Shown in pieces: positions 1 through 6,550 of a stretch of 9,178 nucleotides of DNA. The DNA is taken from assembly GCA_031254385.1 (NCBI GenBank), contig JAIRUO010000024.1:1-9178 (forward strand), written 5' to 3'. Each line of letters starts with the position of its first letter. Positions within the stretch are counted from its first letter, which is position 1. Both the position numbers and the translations under genes were made by a program. Under the pieces are notes generated by a model. It had not been told where the DNA came from, searched no databases, and was given only the letters and a program-made list of their open reading frames with translations. The stretch is from Treponema sp. (GTDB lineage: Bacteria > Spirochaetota > Spirochaetia > Treponematales > Breznakiellaceae).

Positions 1-836
1 GGCCAGAGAAGCCCTGGGCGAGGATGAAGGAAAACCCCTGGCGGATGGGGATGAGAAAAAAGGTGATGGTGTGAAAAAAAATGTACGAAAGACTGGCGTT
101 GCCAGCAAAACGAGAAAAAGATGGCTAAAGGGTTATTTGTGGGTTGACTTTTTATAGAAGCAAAGAGCAAAGAGCAGAGTGGGCTGGACTGGCCGATATG
201 TCGTCCGTTTTTATTTATAAATGTACGACATATCATCCATTTTATTTTAATGAATGCGGAGTGGCCGGCACCATAGCGTATACTCCGTAAGATAAATCTA
301 TATTGTCTACTCAACTGTTCCCATGTGGATTTTGCGTTATACGCATTTTTAAATTGCAGAACTCCAAAAAGGATGCCCACAGCAGCGACTTGGGCGATAA
401 AAACACCGAGAAGGTTATCTAACGGATACAAGAAAATAAAAACCGCCGATGCAATAACAACCATCCAAAAACCAGATTTTGACCAGTCAAAAAGCAACTG
501 TTTGTATCCCCAAAATAAAAGAATACACACTATCCTGAATATCCATTCTTCTAAATTTGACGAATGAGGAATCATTTGTACTATCATTTCATTGTGCAAT
601 ACAAAAAAATCCGCCAAGAGAATTAGTAGAGCCAAAGAGCACAAGATGAAGGAGAGCCAGAGCCAGAACGATGTAAAACCATTCCGCAAACGCTTGTTCC
701 CTATATTGACGACCAGCTCTGTAGACGGCGGCGTGTATACAACGGGAGTTTCCCGTACCGCATTTGCCGCTGTACCGCAAGAAGGGCAAAATTTCGCACC
801 TTCATTACGTTTGCCGCCGCAGTTTGTACAAAACAT
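1..836 (-). CDS. Zinc-ribbon integral membrane protein, 3' end apparently degraded (no stop in window)
   Basis: Reading leftwards from ATG 836-834, the frame stays open for 278 codons to the window edge. The N-terminus is a clear zinc ribbon with Cys3, Cys6, Cys17 and Cys20 (MFCTNCGG ... FCPSCG), as in small bacterial zinc-ribbon membrane proteins. A short linker follows, then hydrophobic segments at about residues 54-80, 98-116, 122-138 and 141-162, so a cytoplasmic ribbon plus about four membrane helices is likely. A natural C-terminus is expected soon after NAYNAKSTWEQL (about residue 175). Beyond about residue 180 the reading becomes His/Phe/Ser/Pro-rich, crosses two repeat elements and runs antisense to the fragment at 2-157. 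I infer that the original stop was lost by rearrangement or mutation. The start is fixed by the MFC..C signature; no good Shine-Dalgarno sequence precedes it. Biochemical function is unknown; members of this loose family are annotated only by the ribbon. Confidence 0.7.
   Translation of the reverse strand, partial: MFCTNCGGKRNEGAKFCPSCGTAANAVRETPVVYTPPSTELVVNIGNKRLRNGFTSFWLWLSFILCSLALLILLADFFVLHNEMIVQMIPHSSNLEEWIFRIVCILLFWGYKQLLFDWSKSGFWMVVIASAVFIFLYPLDNLLGVFIAQVAAVGILFGVLQFKNAYNAKSTWEQLSRQYRFILRSIRYGAGHSAFIKIKWMICRTFINKNGRHIGQSSPLCSLLFASIKSQPTNNPLAIFFSFCWQRQSFVHFFSHHHLFSHPHPPGVFLHPRPGLLW
2..157 (+). CDS. C-terminal fragment of an unrecognised protein (5' end outside window)
   Basis: An open frame enters from the left edge and stops at TAG 155-157, giving about 51 residues. 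The fragment is highly charged: an acidic/lysine stretch (GEDEGKPLADGDEKKGDG) followed by a basic stretch (KNVRKTGVASKTRKRW). This looks like a hydrophilic C-terminal tail rather than a folded domain. No family can be named. It is preferred over the antisense frame across the same bases because that frame yields a His/Pro/Phe-rich sequence typical of a shadow reading. A second plus-strand frame is also open but stops near base 84. The gene would run convergently into the minus-strand zinc-ribbon gene. Real coding status is likely but unproven from so short a piece. Confidence 0.45.
   Translation, partial: AREALGEDEGKPLADGDEKKGDGVKKNVRKTGVASKTRKRWLKGYLWVDFL
160..179. repeat. Short 7-base tandem repeat
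   Basis: The unit GCAAAGA occurs twice in tandem (160-166, 167-173), followed by a decayed partial copy (GCAGAG, 174-179). It lies just after the stop of the left-edge fragment. It is probably slippage-derived noncoding sequence with no evident function. Confidence 0.5.
194..243. repeat. Tandem pair of near-palindromic 18-base repeats
   Basis: CGATATGTCGTCCGTTTT (194-211) recurs as CGACATATCATCCATTTT (226-243), 14 of 18 identical, with all four differences transitions. The core CGAYATRTCG is itself almost self-complementary, so the two copies also form a perfect 10-base inverted repeat (195-204 with 225-234) around a 20-base loop. The start-to-start distance is 32 bases, about three helical turns. 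It could be a double operator, a hairpin or a remnant of a small repeat element. No T-tract follows that would make it a standard terminator. Confidence 0.55.
269..283. repeat. Left copy of flanking direct repeat CACCATAGCGTWTAC
   Basis: CACCATAGCGTATAC matches the copy at 1800-1814 at 14 of 15 positions in the same orientation. Weaker similarity extends outward (19 of 24 from 264 and 1795, mostly transitions). The two copies bracket the zinc-ribbon and GNAT genes. A 6-base inverted repeat CGGAGT/ACTCCG (257-262, 282-287) surrounds most of this copy. It could be an attachment or duplication scar, or a member of a dispersed repeat family. Confidence 0.45.
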
Positions 837-903
837 GGTTAAAATACTACTATGTATTGAAATATTATGCAATCAGAGTAGTGGATTGATCTTGTAGTAG
901 CAT

Positions 904-917
904 CGAACCGAAGTTTG
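904..917. promoter_or_regulatory. LexA/DinR-box-like palindrome in the divergent intergenic region
   Basis: The sequence CGAAC-CGAA-GTTTG has both half-sites of the Gram-positive type SOS box (CGAAC, four bases, GTTYG) with correct spacing; the inner four bases do not fit the usual RNRY pattern. It lies 67 bases upstream of the zinc-ribbon start and about 100 bases upstream of the small ORF at 1018, between divergent genes. A LexA is encoded in this window, but its binding specificity is unknown. Assignment as an operator is therefore inference. Confidence 0.35.
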
Positions 918-970
918 CAGACACAAAGATAATAATATTGTAACTGCCCTATTAAAAAAGGCTTGATTCC

Positions 971-999
971 TTGATTTTTGATGGTTTTTTATATATATT
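971..999 (+). promoter_or_regulatory. Candidate sigma-70 promoter of the small ORF/GNAT unit
   Basis: TTGATT at 971-976 and TATATT at 994-999 are separated by 17 bases, a good vegetative promoter fit in an A+T-rich stretch. Transcription would begin near 1006, close to the AGGCGG ribosome-binding sequence at 1006-1011, so the leader would be very short. Overlapping alternatives (TATTAT 996-1001, TATAAA 999-1004) make the exact -10 uncertain. Confidence 0.4.
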
Positions 1000-1017
1000 A
1001 TAAATAGGCGGTTTAAA

Positions 1018-1176
1018 ATGAAAAAGTCTAAAGTAAAACCCGTACAGGCTACAGAGATTAAGGATAAGAAAATCGCAATTGAAGCTATCGAGCAGATACG
1101 CCGGAAACCGTCGGCAGCAGCTTTAAAACGCTTTGAAGAAGAAGAAGAAGCCCTTATGAGGTTGCTGAAAAAGTGA
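1018..1176 (+). CDS. 52-residue charged protein, candidate antitoxin partner of the GNAT gene
   Basis: ATG 1018-1020 is preceded by AGGCGG (1006-1011) at six bases, a good ribosome-binding site, and the frame ends at TGA 1174-1176. The product is 52 residues, very rich in Lys, Arg and Glu, with a run of five Glu encoded by consecutive GAA codons, and no membrane segment. The pattern IAIEAIEQIRRKPSAAALKR followed by an acidic-then-basic end suggests mostly helix. It overlaps the downstream GNAT start as GTGA, so the pair is translationally coupled. Size, charge and order (small gene first) fit a type II antitoxin, but I do not recognise a ribbon-helix-helix or other known DNA-binding fold. The antitoxin role is inference from context only. 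Confidence 0.65.
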   Translation: MKKSKVKPVQATEIKDKKIAIEAIEQIRRKPSAAALKRFEEEEEALMRLLKK

Positions 1177-1736
1177 GCTCCCGTGTTGCAGTAGATCTTA
1201 AGAACGGGGACAAATGGTTTTATATTGAACAGCTTGCTGGCAATAGTTTTTTGGAGGAATTCTCATGCACTATTGCTGAATACAATGATTATCTCTTTGA
1301 AGATGCCCTTCGTTCTCAAAATGATCATATTGCTCTAACATGGCTTTTGCGGGAGCGCTCATCAGATATCCTCGTTGCTTATATGTCTTTAATTGCCGAT
1401 GCCAATAAGCTTTCATTAGCAGAGAAAGAACTTCACAAACTTGATTATCCGTTTAAGACTCTTCCTGCAATAAAGATAGCTAAACTAGCGGTTTCTCAAA
1501 ACTCACAGGAAAAATACAAAGGTCTCGGCTCCTTCATGATTGATAAAGCTTCGGCGTTTGCCCGTATTTGCAACAGGCAACTTTTCGCTGCCCGTTTTCT
1601 TACCGTTGACGCGGATATAGAACACGACAAAGGTATCCTTGCCTTTTATGAGAAAAACGGCTTCATTCTCAATGCTGAACTTTTCAATAAAAATCGAAAG
1701 ACTGTCAGCATGAGAAAAGACATTTTTGATATATAA
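1173..1736 (+). CDS. GNAT-family N-acetyltransferase, candidate toxin of a TA pair
   Basis: GTG 1173-1175 overlaps the upstream stop; GAGG at 1158-1161 is a possible ribosome-binding site. The 187-residue protein has GNAT features in order: an N-terminal half carrying VAYMSLIAD (about 68-76), motif A with IAKLAVS (102-108) and the acetyl-CoA pyrophosphate loop KYKGLGS (114-120, Lys where Arg/Gln is usual), then LTVDAD (143-148) and FYEKNGF (158-164). Tyr159 is the position used as general acid in many GNATs, including aminoacyl-tRNA-acetylating toxins such as TacT and AtaT. Length and coupling to a small upstream gene resemble those toxin loci. The substrate cannot be read from the sequence; a housekeeping acetyltransferase with a small leader gene is the alternative. 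The base composition is more A+T-rich than the operon at its 3' side, consistent with accessory DNA. Confidence 0.8.
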   Translation: MSSRVAVDLKNGDKWFYIEQLAGNSFLEEFSCTIAEYNDYLFEDALRSQNDHIALTWLLRERSSDILVAYMSLIADANKLSLAEKELHKLDYPFKTLPAIKIAKLAVSQNSQEKYKGLGSFMIDKASAFARICNRQLFAARFLTVDADIEHDKGILAFYEKNGFILNAELFNKNRKTVSMRKDIFDI

Positions 1737-1786
1737 GCAAGCGGGCATATACTACCATTTTAAAACACTGACTACTCTGTTATCAG

Positions 1787-1811
1787 AACGCTAGGCTGAC
1801 ACCATAGCGTT
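1787..1811. terminator. Hairpin between convergent GNAT and holA genes
   Basis: AACGCTA (1787-1793) and TAGCGTT (1805-1811) form a perfect 7-base stem with an 11-base loop, only five bases beyond the holA stop. It lies between two convergent transcription units, where a bidirectional terminator is expected. Neither strand carries a clear T-tract after the stem, so efficient intrinsic termination is doubtful. The right arm overlaps the flanking direct repeat. Confidence 0.4.
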
Positions 1812-1814
1812 TAC
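1800..1814. repeat. Right copy of flanking direct repeat CACCATAGCGTWTAC
   Basis: CACCATAGCGTTTAC is the partner of 269-283 (one mismatch) and ends one base before the holA stop codon (1816-1818), a position typical of insertion next to a gene 3' end. Caution: its 11-base core ACCATAGCGTT also occurs inside the histidine kinase gene at 5550-5560, so part of the match could be chance. Confidence 0.4.
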
Positions 1815-1815
1815 C

Positions 1816-2790
1816 CTATGCACGGTTCAATGCCAACGAACAAATTTTATACAGATATTCATCCATCAGAATATGATCCGGAAAGGAATAGGCCTGCCTT
1901 ATACGCAGATCGTATTCGGCGGTTATTTTGATGCAGCTTTCCGCTGTTTCTGAGTTGTAACGCTGGGCCGCGTTTGCGTAGTCGCGTTTGGCCTGGGGCG
2001 CGATAACGCCAATTTTGCGGTACTCGGCATCGTCTCTGATTCTCGCTTCTTCAAGGAATAAATAGTCCCGAAGTTTCTTGAAACTCCATAGCAGGCCGGC
2101 CAATATGGAAATGGGGGCCTCTTTAGCCTGCAACAGCGTTCTAAGTGATTCAAGGCTCCTCTGAAAATCTCCAGCGGCAATGCGAGAAAAAAGCGTAAAG
2201 GCGGACTCTGCTCTGGTATGGGAAAGATATTTCTCTATTTCCTCCGGGCCGATTTCTTCATCTTTGCTTAAAAAGGGAAGAAGCCTGGAACATTCACGGT
2301 GAAGGGCCAGAGTGTTATTTTCTACCAGTTCAAGAAGGGTTTCTATTGCGTCATTATTCAGGCGGAACCCCGCATTACGAAAAAAATTCTTTACCCAGTC
2401 TGTCTTTTCCTGTTCGAGAAGCTCGTAAAATTTACGCACGTTACCGAGGGCGGCTTTTTCCAGACCCTTGGCAATGCTGTTTTCTTCGGAAATAAGAACC
2501 AGGGTGGTATTGGCATCCGGTTTTGCCATGTAGGAAGCAATAAGGTCAATGTCTTCTTTCTTTTTTATATTTTCAGCGTTTTTGATAATGAAAAGCCGTA
2601 AATCGGCAAACAGGGACCCGTTCTGTAAGGCGGAGACCATTTCTCCTACAGAGGTTTCGCCGGCATAGTAACTGGTCAGTTCCGGCTCTGAGCCGCTGGC
2701 GGACAATCTTTTTTTGAGATCTTTTAGGGCTTCGTTTTTTTTTCCTAATTCAGGTCCCAGAAAAATCCAGCAGGATTGTTTTTCGATCAT
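1816..2790 (-). CDS. holA: DNA polymerase III subunit delta
   Basis: The 324-residue product matches the clamp-loader delta subunit, which opens the beta sliding clamp and loads it on primed DNA; E. coli HolA is 343 residues. It begins with the delta-type start CWIFLGPELGKKNEAL, where the P-loop is degenerate as expected for this non-ATPase AAA+ member. The middle carries typical elements (GSLFADLRLFIIKNAE about 58-73, TTLVLISEE about 94-102). The C-terminal collar domain follows from about 208, with the helix ILAGLLWSFKKLRDYLF. The start ATG overlaps the lexA stop as ATGA, with no separate ribosome-binding site, so translation is coupled. It is the last gene of the six-gene operon and is followed by a hairpin. 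Confidence 0.9.
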   Translation of the reverse strand: MIEKQSCWIFLGPELGKKNEALKDLKKRLSASGSEPELTSYYAGETSVGEMVSALQNGSLFADLRLFIIKNAENIKKKEDIDLIASYMAKPDANTTLVLISEENSIAKGLEKAALGNVRKFYELLEQEKTDWVKNFFRNAGFRLNNDAIETLLELVENNTLALHRECSRLLPFLSKDEEIGPEEIEKYLSHTRAESAFTLFSRIAAGDFQRSLESLRTLLQAKEAPISILAGLLWSFKKLRDYLFLEEARIRDDAEYRKIGVIAPQAKRDYANAAQRYNSETAESCIKITAEYDLRIRQAYSFPDHILMDEYLYKICSLALNRA

Positions 2791-3413
2791 GGACTGTCAG
2801 AAGAAATGTTGTAGGTGCGCAAAATATGGGCCAGGCGTCCCAGAATCTGGACATCCTGAGTGCAATAAATGGGCTTATAGGCGGGGTTTTCTGGCTGAAG
2901 CCTTATACGGGAACTTTCCTTATAGTATGTTTTCAGGGTAGCGGCCTCGTCCAGCATGACCACGGCAATTTCGCCGTTCCCTGCTGTATTCTGTTTCTCT
3001 ATTACGGCCATATCTCCTTCCATTATTCCTGCGCCAATCATGGAATCGCCTTTGACCTTAAGGGCAAAATATTCGCGGTTTTTGCTTAGTATGGATCGGG
3101 GAAGGCGTATGAACCCGTCCCTGTTTTCTTCTGCCAGAATGGGCCGGCCAGCCGCGACTGTACCTACAACCGGGATTTCCAGAAAAACATTGTCCTCTGC
3201 CTGGCTTTTTACCAGTTCAATAGTTCTGGATTTTTTATCCCCCTGCCTTAAAAATCCTTTCTTTCTTAGGGCTGTTATGTGATCCTGTGCGCCTTTGACG
3301 GAGATAGAAAAATAATCGGCCATCTCTCTAATGGTTGGCGGATAGGCATGGTTCTGCAGATAGGCCGTGATGAATGAGAGTACTTCCAGTTGGCGTTTTG
3401 TAGGTTCCTTCAT
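2787..3413 (-). CDS. lexA: LexA repressor (SOS response)
   Basis: The 208-residue product has the N-terminal winged helix-turn-helix (about 1-65: PPTIREMADYFSISVKGAQ is the recognition region). A linker follows, then the self-cleaving S24 protease domain. The cleavage site is Ala88-Gly89 in VAAGRP; the catalytic dyad is Ser124 (KGDSM) and Lys161 (ATLKTY). It represses DNA-damage genes until RecA filaments trigger autocleavage. The start has AAGGAA at a good distance. It sits third from last to last in an operon with regulators and holA rather than under an evident promoter of its own; I see no convincing SOS box directly upstream. The 18-base gap before it is the largest in the operon. Confidence 0.95.
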   Translation of the reverse strand: MKEPTKRQLEVLSFITAYLQNHAYPPTIREMADYFSISVKGAQDHITALRKKGFLRQGDKKSRTIELVKSQAEDNVFLEIPVVGTVAAGRPILAEENRDGFIRLPRSILSKNREYFALKVKGDSMIGAGIMEGDMAVIEKQNTAGNGEIAVVMLDEAATLKTYYKESSRIRLQPENPAYKPIYCTQDVQILGRLAHILRTYNISSDSP

Positions 3414-3431
3414 TACATATTCCTTAAAAGG

Positions 3432-4829
3432 TCAAGTCCCCGCCTTGATCCCGTATTTTCTTAATTTGGCGTGGAGATTGCTAGGATAAATTCCTATGGC
3501 CTCCGCAGTCTTGGATATTATACCATTATTCCGGGAAAGATGTAACTCCAGGTAAAGCTTTTCAAAATCTTCCTTTGCCTGGTTAAGGTTTTTATCTAAA
3601 AGCTCTTTTACAGCCGGATCGGAATATATATTCTTTTCTGAAATGCCTGAACTGTCAATACCCCAATGCTCCGGTTTAATATTCAAGAGCACTGATACCG
3701 TTTCTTCGGTTACCCTGGAGCCGGGAAACATTATACCAAGCCGCTCGGCAAAATTCTTGAGCTCCCGTATATTTCCCGGCCAATGGTGCGCCGTAAGCAG
3801 GGCTATGGCGGACTCCTCTATTTCTAGTTCTTCGGAACTTAACTGTTTATAAAAATGATGAAGCAGAATGGGAATATCGGGCTTTCTATCTCGCAGGGGA
3901 GGCAGCTTTATGGGGATAACATTCAGCCTAAAAAAGAGATCCTGCCTAAAAAGGCCTTTTCCGGCAGCCTGTTCCAGATCCTGGTTCGTGGCTGCCAGAA
4001 TACGGACATCCACGTCAATGGTCTTTTCTCCGCCCAGGCGTTGAATCTTTTGCTCCTGAATGACCCTAAGCACCTTAGCCTGGGCTGCCAGGGACATATC
4101 TCCGATTTCATCCAGAAAAAGCGTGCCGCCCGATGCTGTTTCAAACCGGCCCTTCCTTGTTGAATGCGCATCGGTAAATGCGCCTTTTTCGTGGCCGAAT
4201 AGCTCGCTTTCGATTAAGGTGTCGGGAATGGCCGCGCAGTTTACCTCGATAAAGGGCTTCCCCGATCTGCCGGAGAGCCTGTGGATAGTCCGGGCAATAA
4301 CTTCCTTTCCGGTTCCGTTTTCGCCGATTATCAAAATCCGGGCATCACTGGCAGCGGCCTGCTCAGCCAATTTGCGGATTTCATTTATTTCTGGCGTTAC
4401 TCCCAGAATTTCTATATGAGGAACAGCCGCAGTTCTTAAATTCCGGTTTTCTTCCCTAAGCTGTTTTATCGCCAGGGCGTTTCTCAAAACTGTTAATACT
4501 CTATCAAGGGACACAGGCTTTTCAAGAAAATCAAAGGCTCCCAGCTTTACTGCCCGAACCGCCATATCAACATTTGCATGGCCGGAAATCATGATCACTT
4601 CTGTTTCTTTATTTTCCTGCCGCATCTGCTCCAGGGCTTCCAGTCCACCCTGGCGGGGGAGTAGTACATCCAGAAAAACCAAGTCGATTTTTTCTTTATC
4701 AAGGATTTCCCTTCCAATTATTGCATCTTCGGCGGTAAAAACCCTGTATTTTTCATCTTCCAGTATCGAAGCAAGGGTACGGCGTATGCCAGGTTCATCA
4801 TCAATAATAAGTATGCATGCGCCGCTCAT
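3432..4829 (-). CDS. Sigma-54-dependent response regulator, NtrC/AtoC type
   Basis: The 465-residue product has three domains. The receiver (1-120) has Asp10/Asp11, phospho-acceptor Asp54 (VFLDVLLPR) and Lys104. The sigma-54 AAA+ domain (about 140-385) has Walker A GENGTGKE (169-176), Walker B TLFLDEIGD (236-244) and arginine-finger region FFRLNVIPI. The Fis-type helix-turn-helix (about 438-460) carries SKTAEAIGIYPSNLHAKLRKYG. The sigma-54 contact loop reads GAFTDA (216-221) instead of the classical GAFTGA, a known natural variant. It activates sigma-54 promoters when phosphorylated, presumably by the kinase encoded just upstream, with which it shares an ATGA overlap; AAGGA lies four bases before the start. 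Target genes are not evident; no good -24/-12 site was seen in the window. Confidence 0.92.
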   Translation of the reverse strand: MSGACILIIDDEPGIRRTLASILEDEKYRVFTAEDAIIGREILDKEKIDLVFLDVLLPRQGGLEALEQMRQENKETEVIMISGHANVDMAVRAVKLGAFDFLEKPVSLDRVLTVLRNALAIKQLREENRNLRTAAVPHIEILGVTPEINEIRKLAEQAAASDARILIIGENGTGKEVIARTIHRLSGRSGKPFIEVNCAAIPDTLIESELFGHEKGAFTDAHSTRKGRFETASGGTLFLDEIGDMSLAAQAKVLRVIQEQKIQRLGGEKTIDVDVRILAATNQDLEQAAGKGLFRQDLFFRLNVIPIKLPPLRDRKPDIPILLHHFYKQLSSEELEIEESAIALLTAHHWPGNIRELKNFAERLGIMFPGSRVTEETVSVLLNIKPEHWGIDSSGISEKNIYSDPAVKELLDKNLNQAKEDFEKLYLELHLSRNNGIISKTAEAIGIYPSNLHAKLRKYGIKAGT

Positions 4830-6550
4830 GTATCCTTCTCCAGGGGCAGATCAACATAGAAGGTAGTTCCCGTTCCACCTGAATCAAACCAGATAGCCCC
4901 TCTATGATCATGTACTATCCGTTCTATAATGGGAAGCCCCAATCCTGTGCCGGATTCTTTTGTAGTAAAATAGGGTGTAAAAACAGACTTTGCGTCCTGT
5001 TTTGAGATTCCTTTACCTGTGTCCCTTATGCTCATCCTACAAAAGCTCTCCCCTTCTTTTTTGACAAGATCGCTGCGTATTTCAATAAGCCCGGCACCGT
5101 TCATGGCATCAATACTGTTGATTATCAGGTTGGTAAGAATTTGGTAGAGCCTGAATCTATCTATTTTTATGCTTATTTCTCTTCCCAAATTTTCGGTCTC
5201 AAACCGTAGTCCGGGATGAGACGATTTATATGAGCCAATGAGCTCGGCGGCCAGATCGTATAATCCGGTGTACGAATCGGAACTTGCCATGGGCCTGGAA
5301 AGGGTTCGAAAATCGCTTAATAATGTGGACAGGCTTTCGGTTTCCTGAATAATCGCCATCATGGAATTCTCCAGAATCTCGCTGATTTTTTCTGGATCAT
5401 TTTTCCAGCGCCGCAGGACACGTTCCGCAGATAGACGTATTGGCGTTAGCGGATTTTTTATTTCATGGGCCAGCCTCTGGGCCAAGTCCTGCCAGATATT
5501 CATCTTTTCTGTATCAAGCAGAGCCGATCTTGATTTTTCCAGATCCCTGACCATAGCGTTAAACGCTTGTATGAGCAACGCAAACTCATCTCCCTTGCGG
5601 GGGAGAATTTGCATTGATAAATCTCCTTCTGCAACGCGTCTGGTCGCGTCTGTTAGTTCCTCTATGGGATAAGCGACTTTGCGTGTAAAAGAAAGGGCAA
5701 TTATTAGGGTCATAAGCAGGGCGGGGAGAAAAAAGACCCCGTAATAAAAGATGAGCAACCGCCTGATATTGAGCCGCAGGGAATTGATTATACCAAACCT
5801 TTCGTTCTCATTTTCTATCGTTCTAAGAGAGGCATCAAAGTTTTCTCCCAAATCCAGCGTGTATATGCGGATTAGATTAGGTTCTGGAATTGTCACATAA
5901 CGGATAACGTCAATGTCTCTGGGCAGTTCTCTTGGCGCAAAACCTTTTTGCCCGGCAGGAACTGCAATAAGTTTAGTGTTTTCGTCTCCCAGGAATTCTG
6001 AATCAGACCAATTACCGTTTACTAACCTGAAATCCTGAACACCTTTAATTTCCTGCGGCAGATCGCTTGCATTGGACGGGGATACAGAACCGGTTTCAAC
6101 TATAATTTCAAATTTTTCCAGTTTTTGTGAATAACTGTCCATTGCAAAACGCTGGGCTTCGCTCATGGCAGTGTCCACATCAATGGTTCTCCAGAAGCGA
6201 AGCAGCTCTGAGACTGTAAGACTGGTTATTAGCGTTACCGGCGTTGCGGCCAGAATGACAACAACAAAAAAATATGCCAAAAGGCGTATTTGAAAGTGGC
6301 TGCCCGATGCATGGGTCAGATAATTCCTGACTATGTCCATTCCAGAATAGATAAGCAAAATCAGCAGAGCCGCCGGAATAATAAAAAAGAGGGCTAGGCT
6401 TAAAGGCTCCGGAACTTCCCCGTTTTCCAAAAGGTCAAAAATAAAAATCCGCGAAAAAAGGATCGTCAGCAGGGTGAGCAGCAAATAAATAAGTATGAGC
6501 AGGCGGACATTTATCAATGCAAATTTTGGACGGGTTTTGAGGTTTTTCAT
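4826..6550 (-). CDS. Membrane sensor histidine kinase, NtrY-like
   Basis: The 574-residue product begins with three hydrophobic helices (about 15-38, 48-73, 88-112). An extracytoplasmic sensor region follows (about 113-262), then a fourth helix (264-289) and a HAMP linker (about 290-345, PIEELTDATRRVAEGDLS). The HisKA domain has phospho-acceptor His362 in LAHEIKNPLTPIRLSAE. The HATPase domain has the N box TNLIINSIDAM (Asn474, Asn478), G1 RDTGKGIS (509-516), F box FTPYFTTK (524-531) and G2 GTGLGL (534-539). The multi-helix N-terminus plus HAMP is the NtrY layout. It should phosphorylate the downstream NtrC-type regulator. The ligand is unknown. ATG 6550-6548 overlaps the ptsH stop as ATGA, with a GAAGAGG ribosome-binding sequence unusually close to the start. 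Confidence 0.92.
   Translation of the reverse strand: MKNLKTRPKFALINVRLLILIYLLLTLLTILFSRIFIFDLLENGEVPEPLSLALFFIIPAALLILLIYSGMDIVRNYLTHASGSHFQIRLLAYFFVVVILAATPVTLITSLTVSELLRFWRTIDVDTAMSEAQRFAMDSYSQKLEKFEIIVETGSVSPSNASDLPQEIKGVQDFRLVNGNWSDSEFLGDENTKLIAVPAGQKGFAPRELPRDIDVIRYVTIPEPNLIRIYTLDLGENFDASLRTIENENERFGIINSLRLNIRRLLIFYYGVFFLPALLMTLIIALSFTRKVAYPIEELTDATRRVAEGDLSMQILPRKGDEFALLIQAFNAMVRDLEKSRSALLDTEKMNIWQDLAQRLAHEIKNPLTPIRLSAERVLRRWKNDPEKISEILENSMMAIIQETESLSTLLSDFRTLSRPMASSDSYTGLYDLAAELIGSYKSSHPGLRFETENLGREISIKIDRFRLYQILTNLIINSIDAMNGAGLIEIRSDLVKKEGESFCRMSIRDTGKGISKQDAKSVFTPYFTTKESGTGLGLPIIERIVHDHRGAIWFDSGGTGTTFYVDLPLEKDT

Noticed and set aside
325..567. Plus-strand open frame of 80 codons
   Set aside because: It is antisense to the membrane helices of the zinc-ribbon protein, and its product has no coherent features.
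823..832. Perfect palindrome TTTGTACAAA, reminiscent of spirochaete LexA sites (TTTG-N5-CAAA)
   Set aside because: The spacing is two bases rather than five, and it is formed by codons 2-5 of the zinc-ribbon gene (Phe-Cys-Thr-Asn), so coding constraint explains it.
1503..1748. Minus-strand open frame antisense to the GNAT gene
   Set aside because: It has no recognisable motif or ribosome-binding site and lies opposite a gene with clear GNAT motifs, so it is a shadow reading.
874..1779. Inverted repeat CAGAGTAGT (874-882) and ACTACTCTG (1771-1779) flanking the GNAT unit
   Set aside because: Only nine bases match with no extension on either side; a match this short over this distance can arise by chance, so it is not called as element ends.
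5550..5560. Third occurrence of the ACCATAGCGTT core of the flanking repeat
   Set aside because: It is internal to the kinase gene, encoding the conserved AFNAMV region after HAMP, and the match does not extend; it serves as a caution about chance matches.
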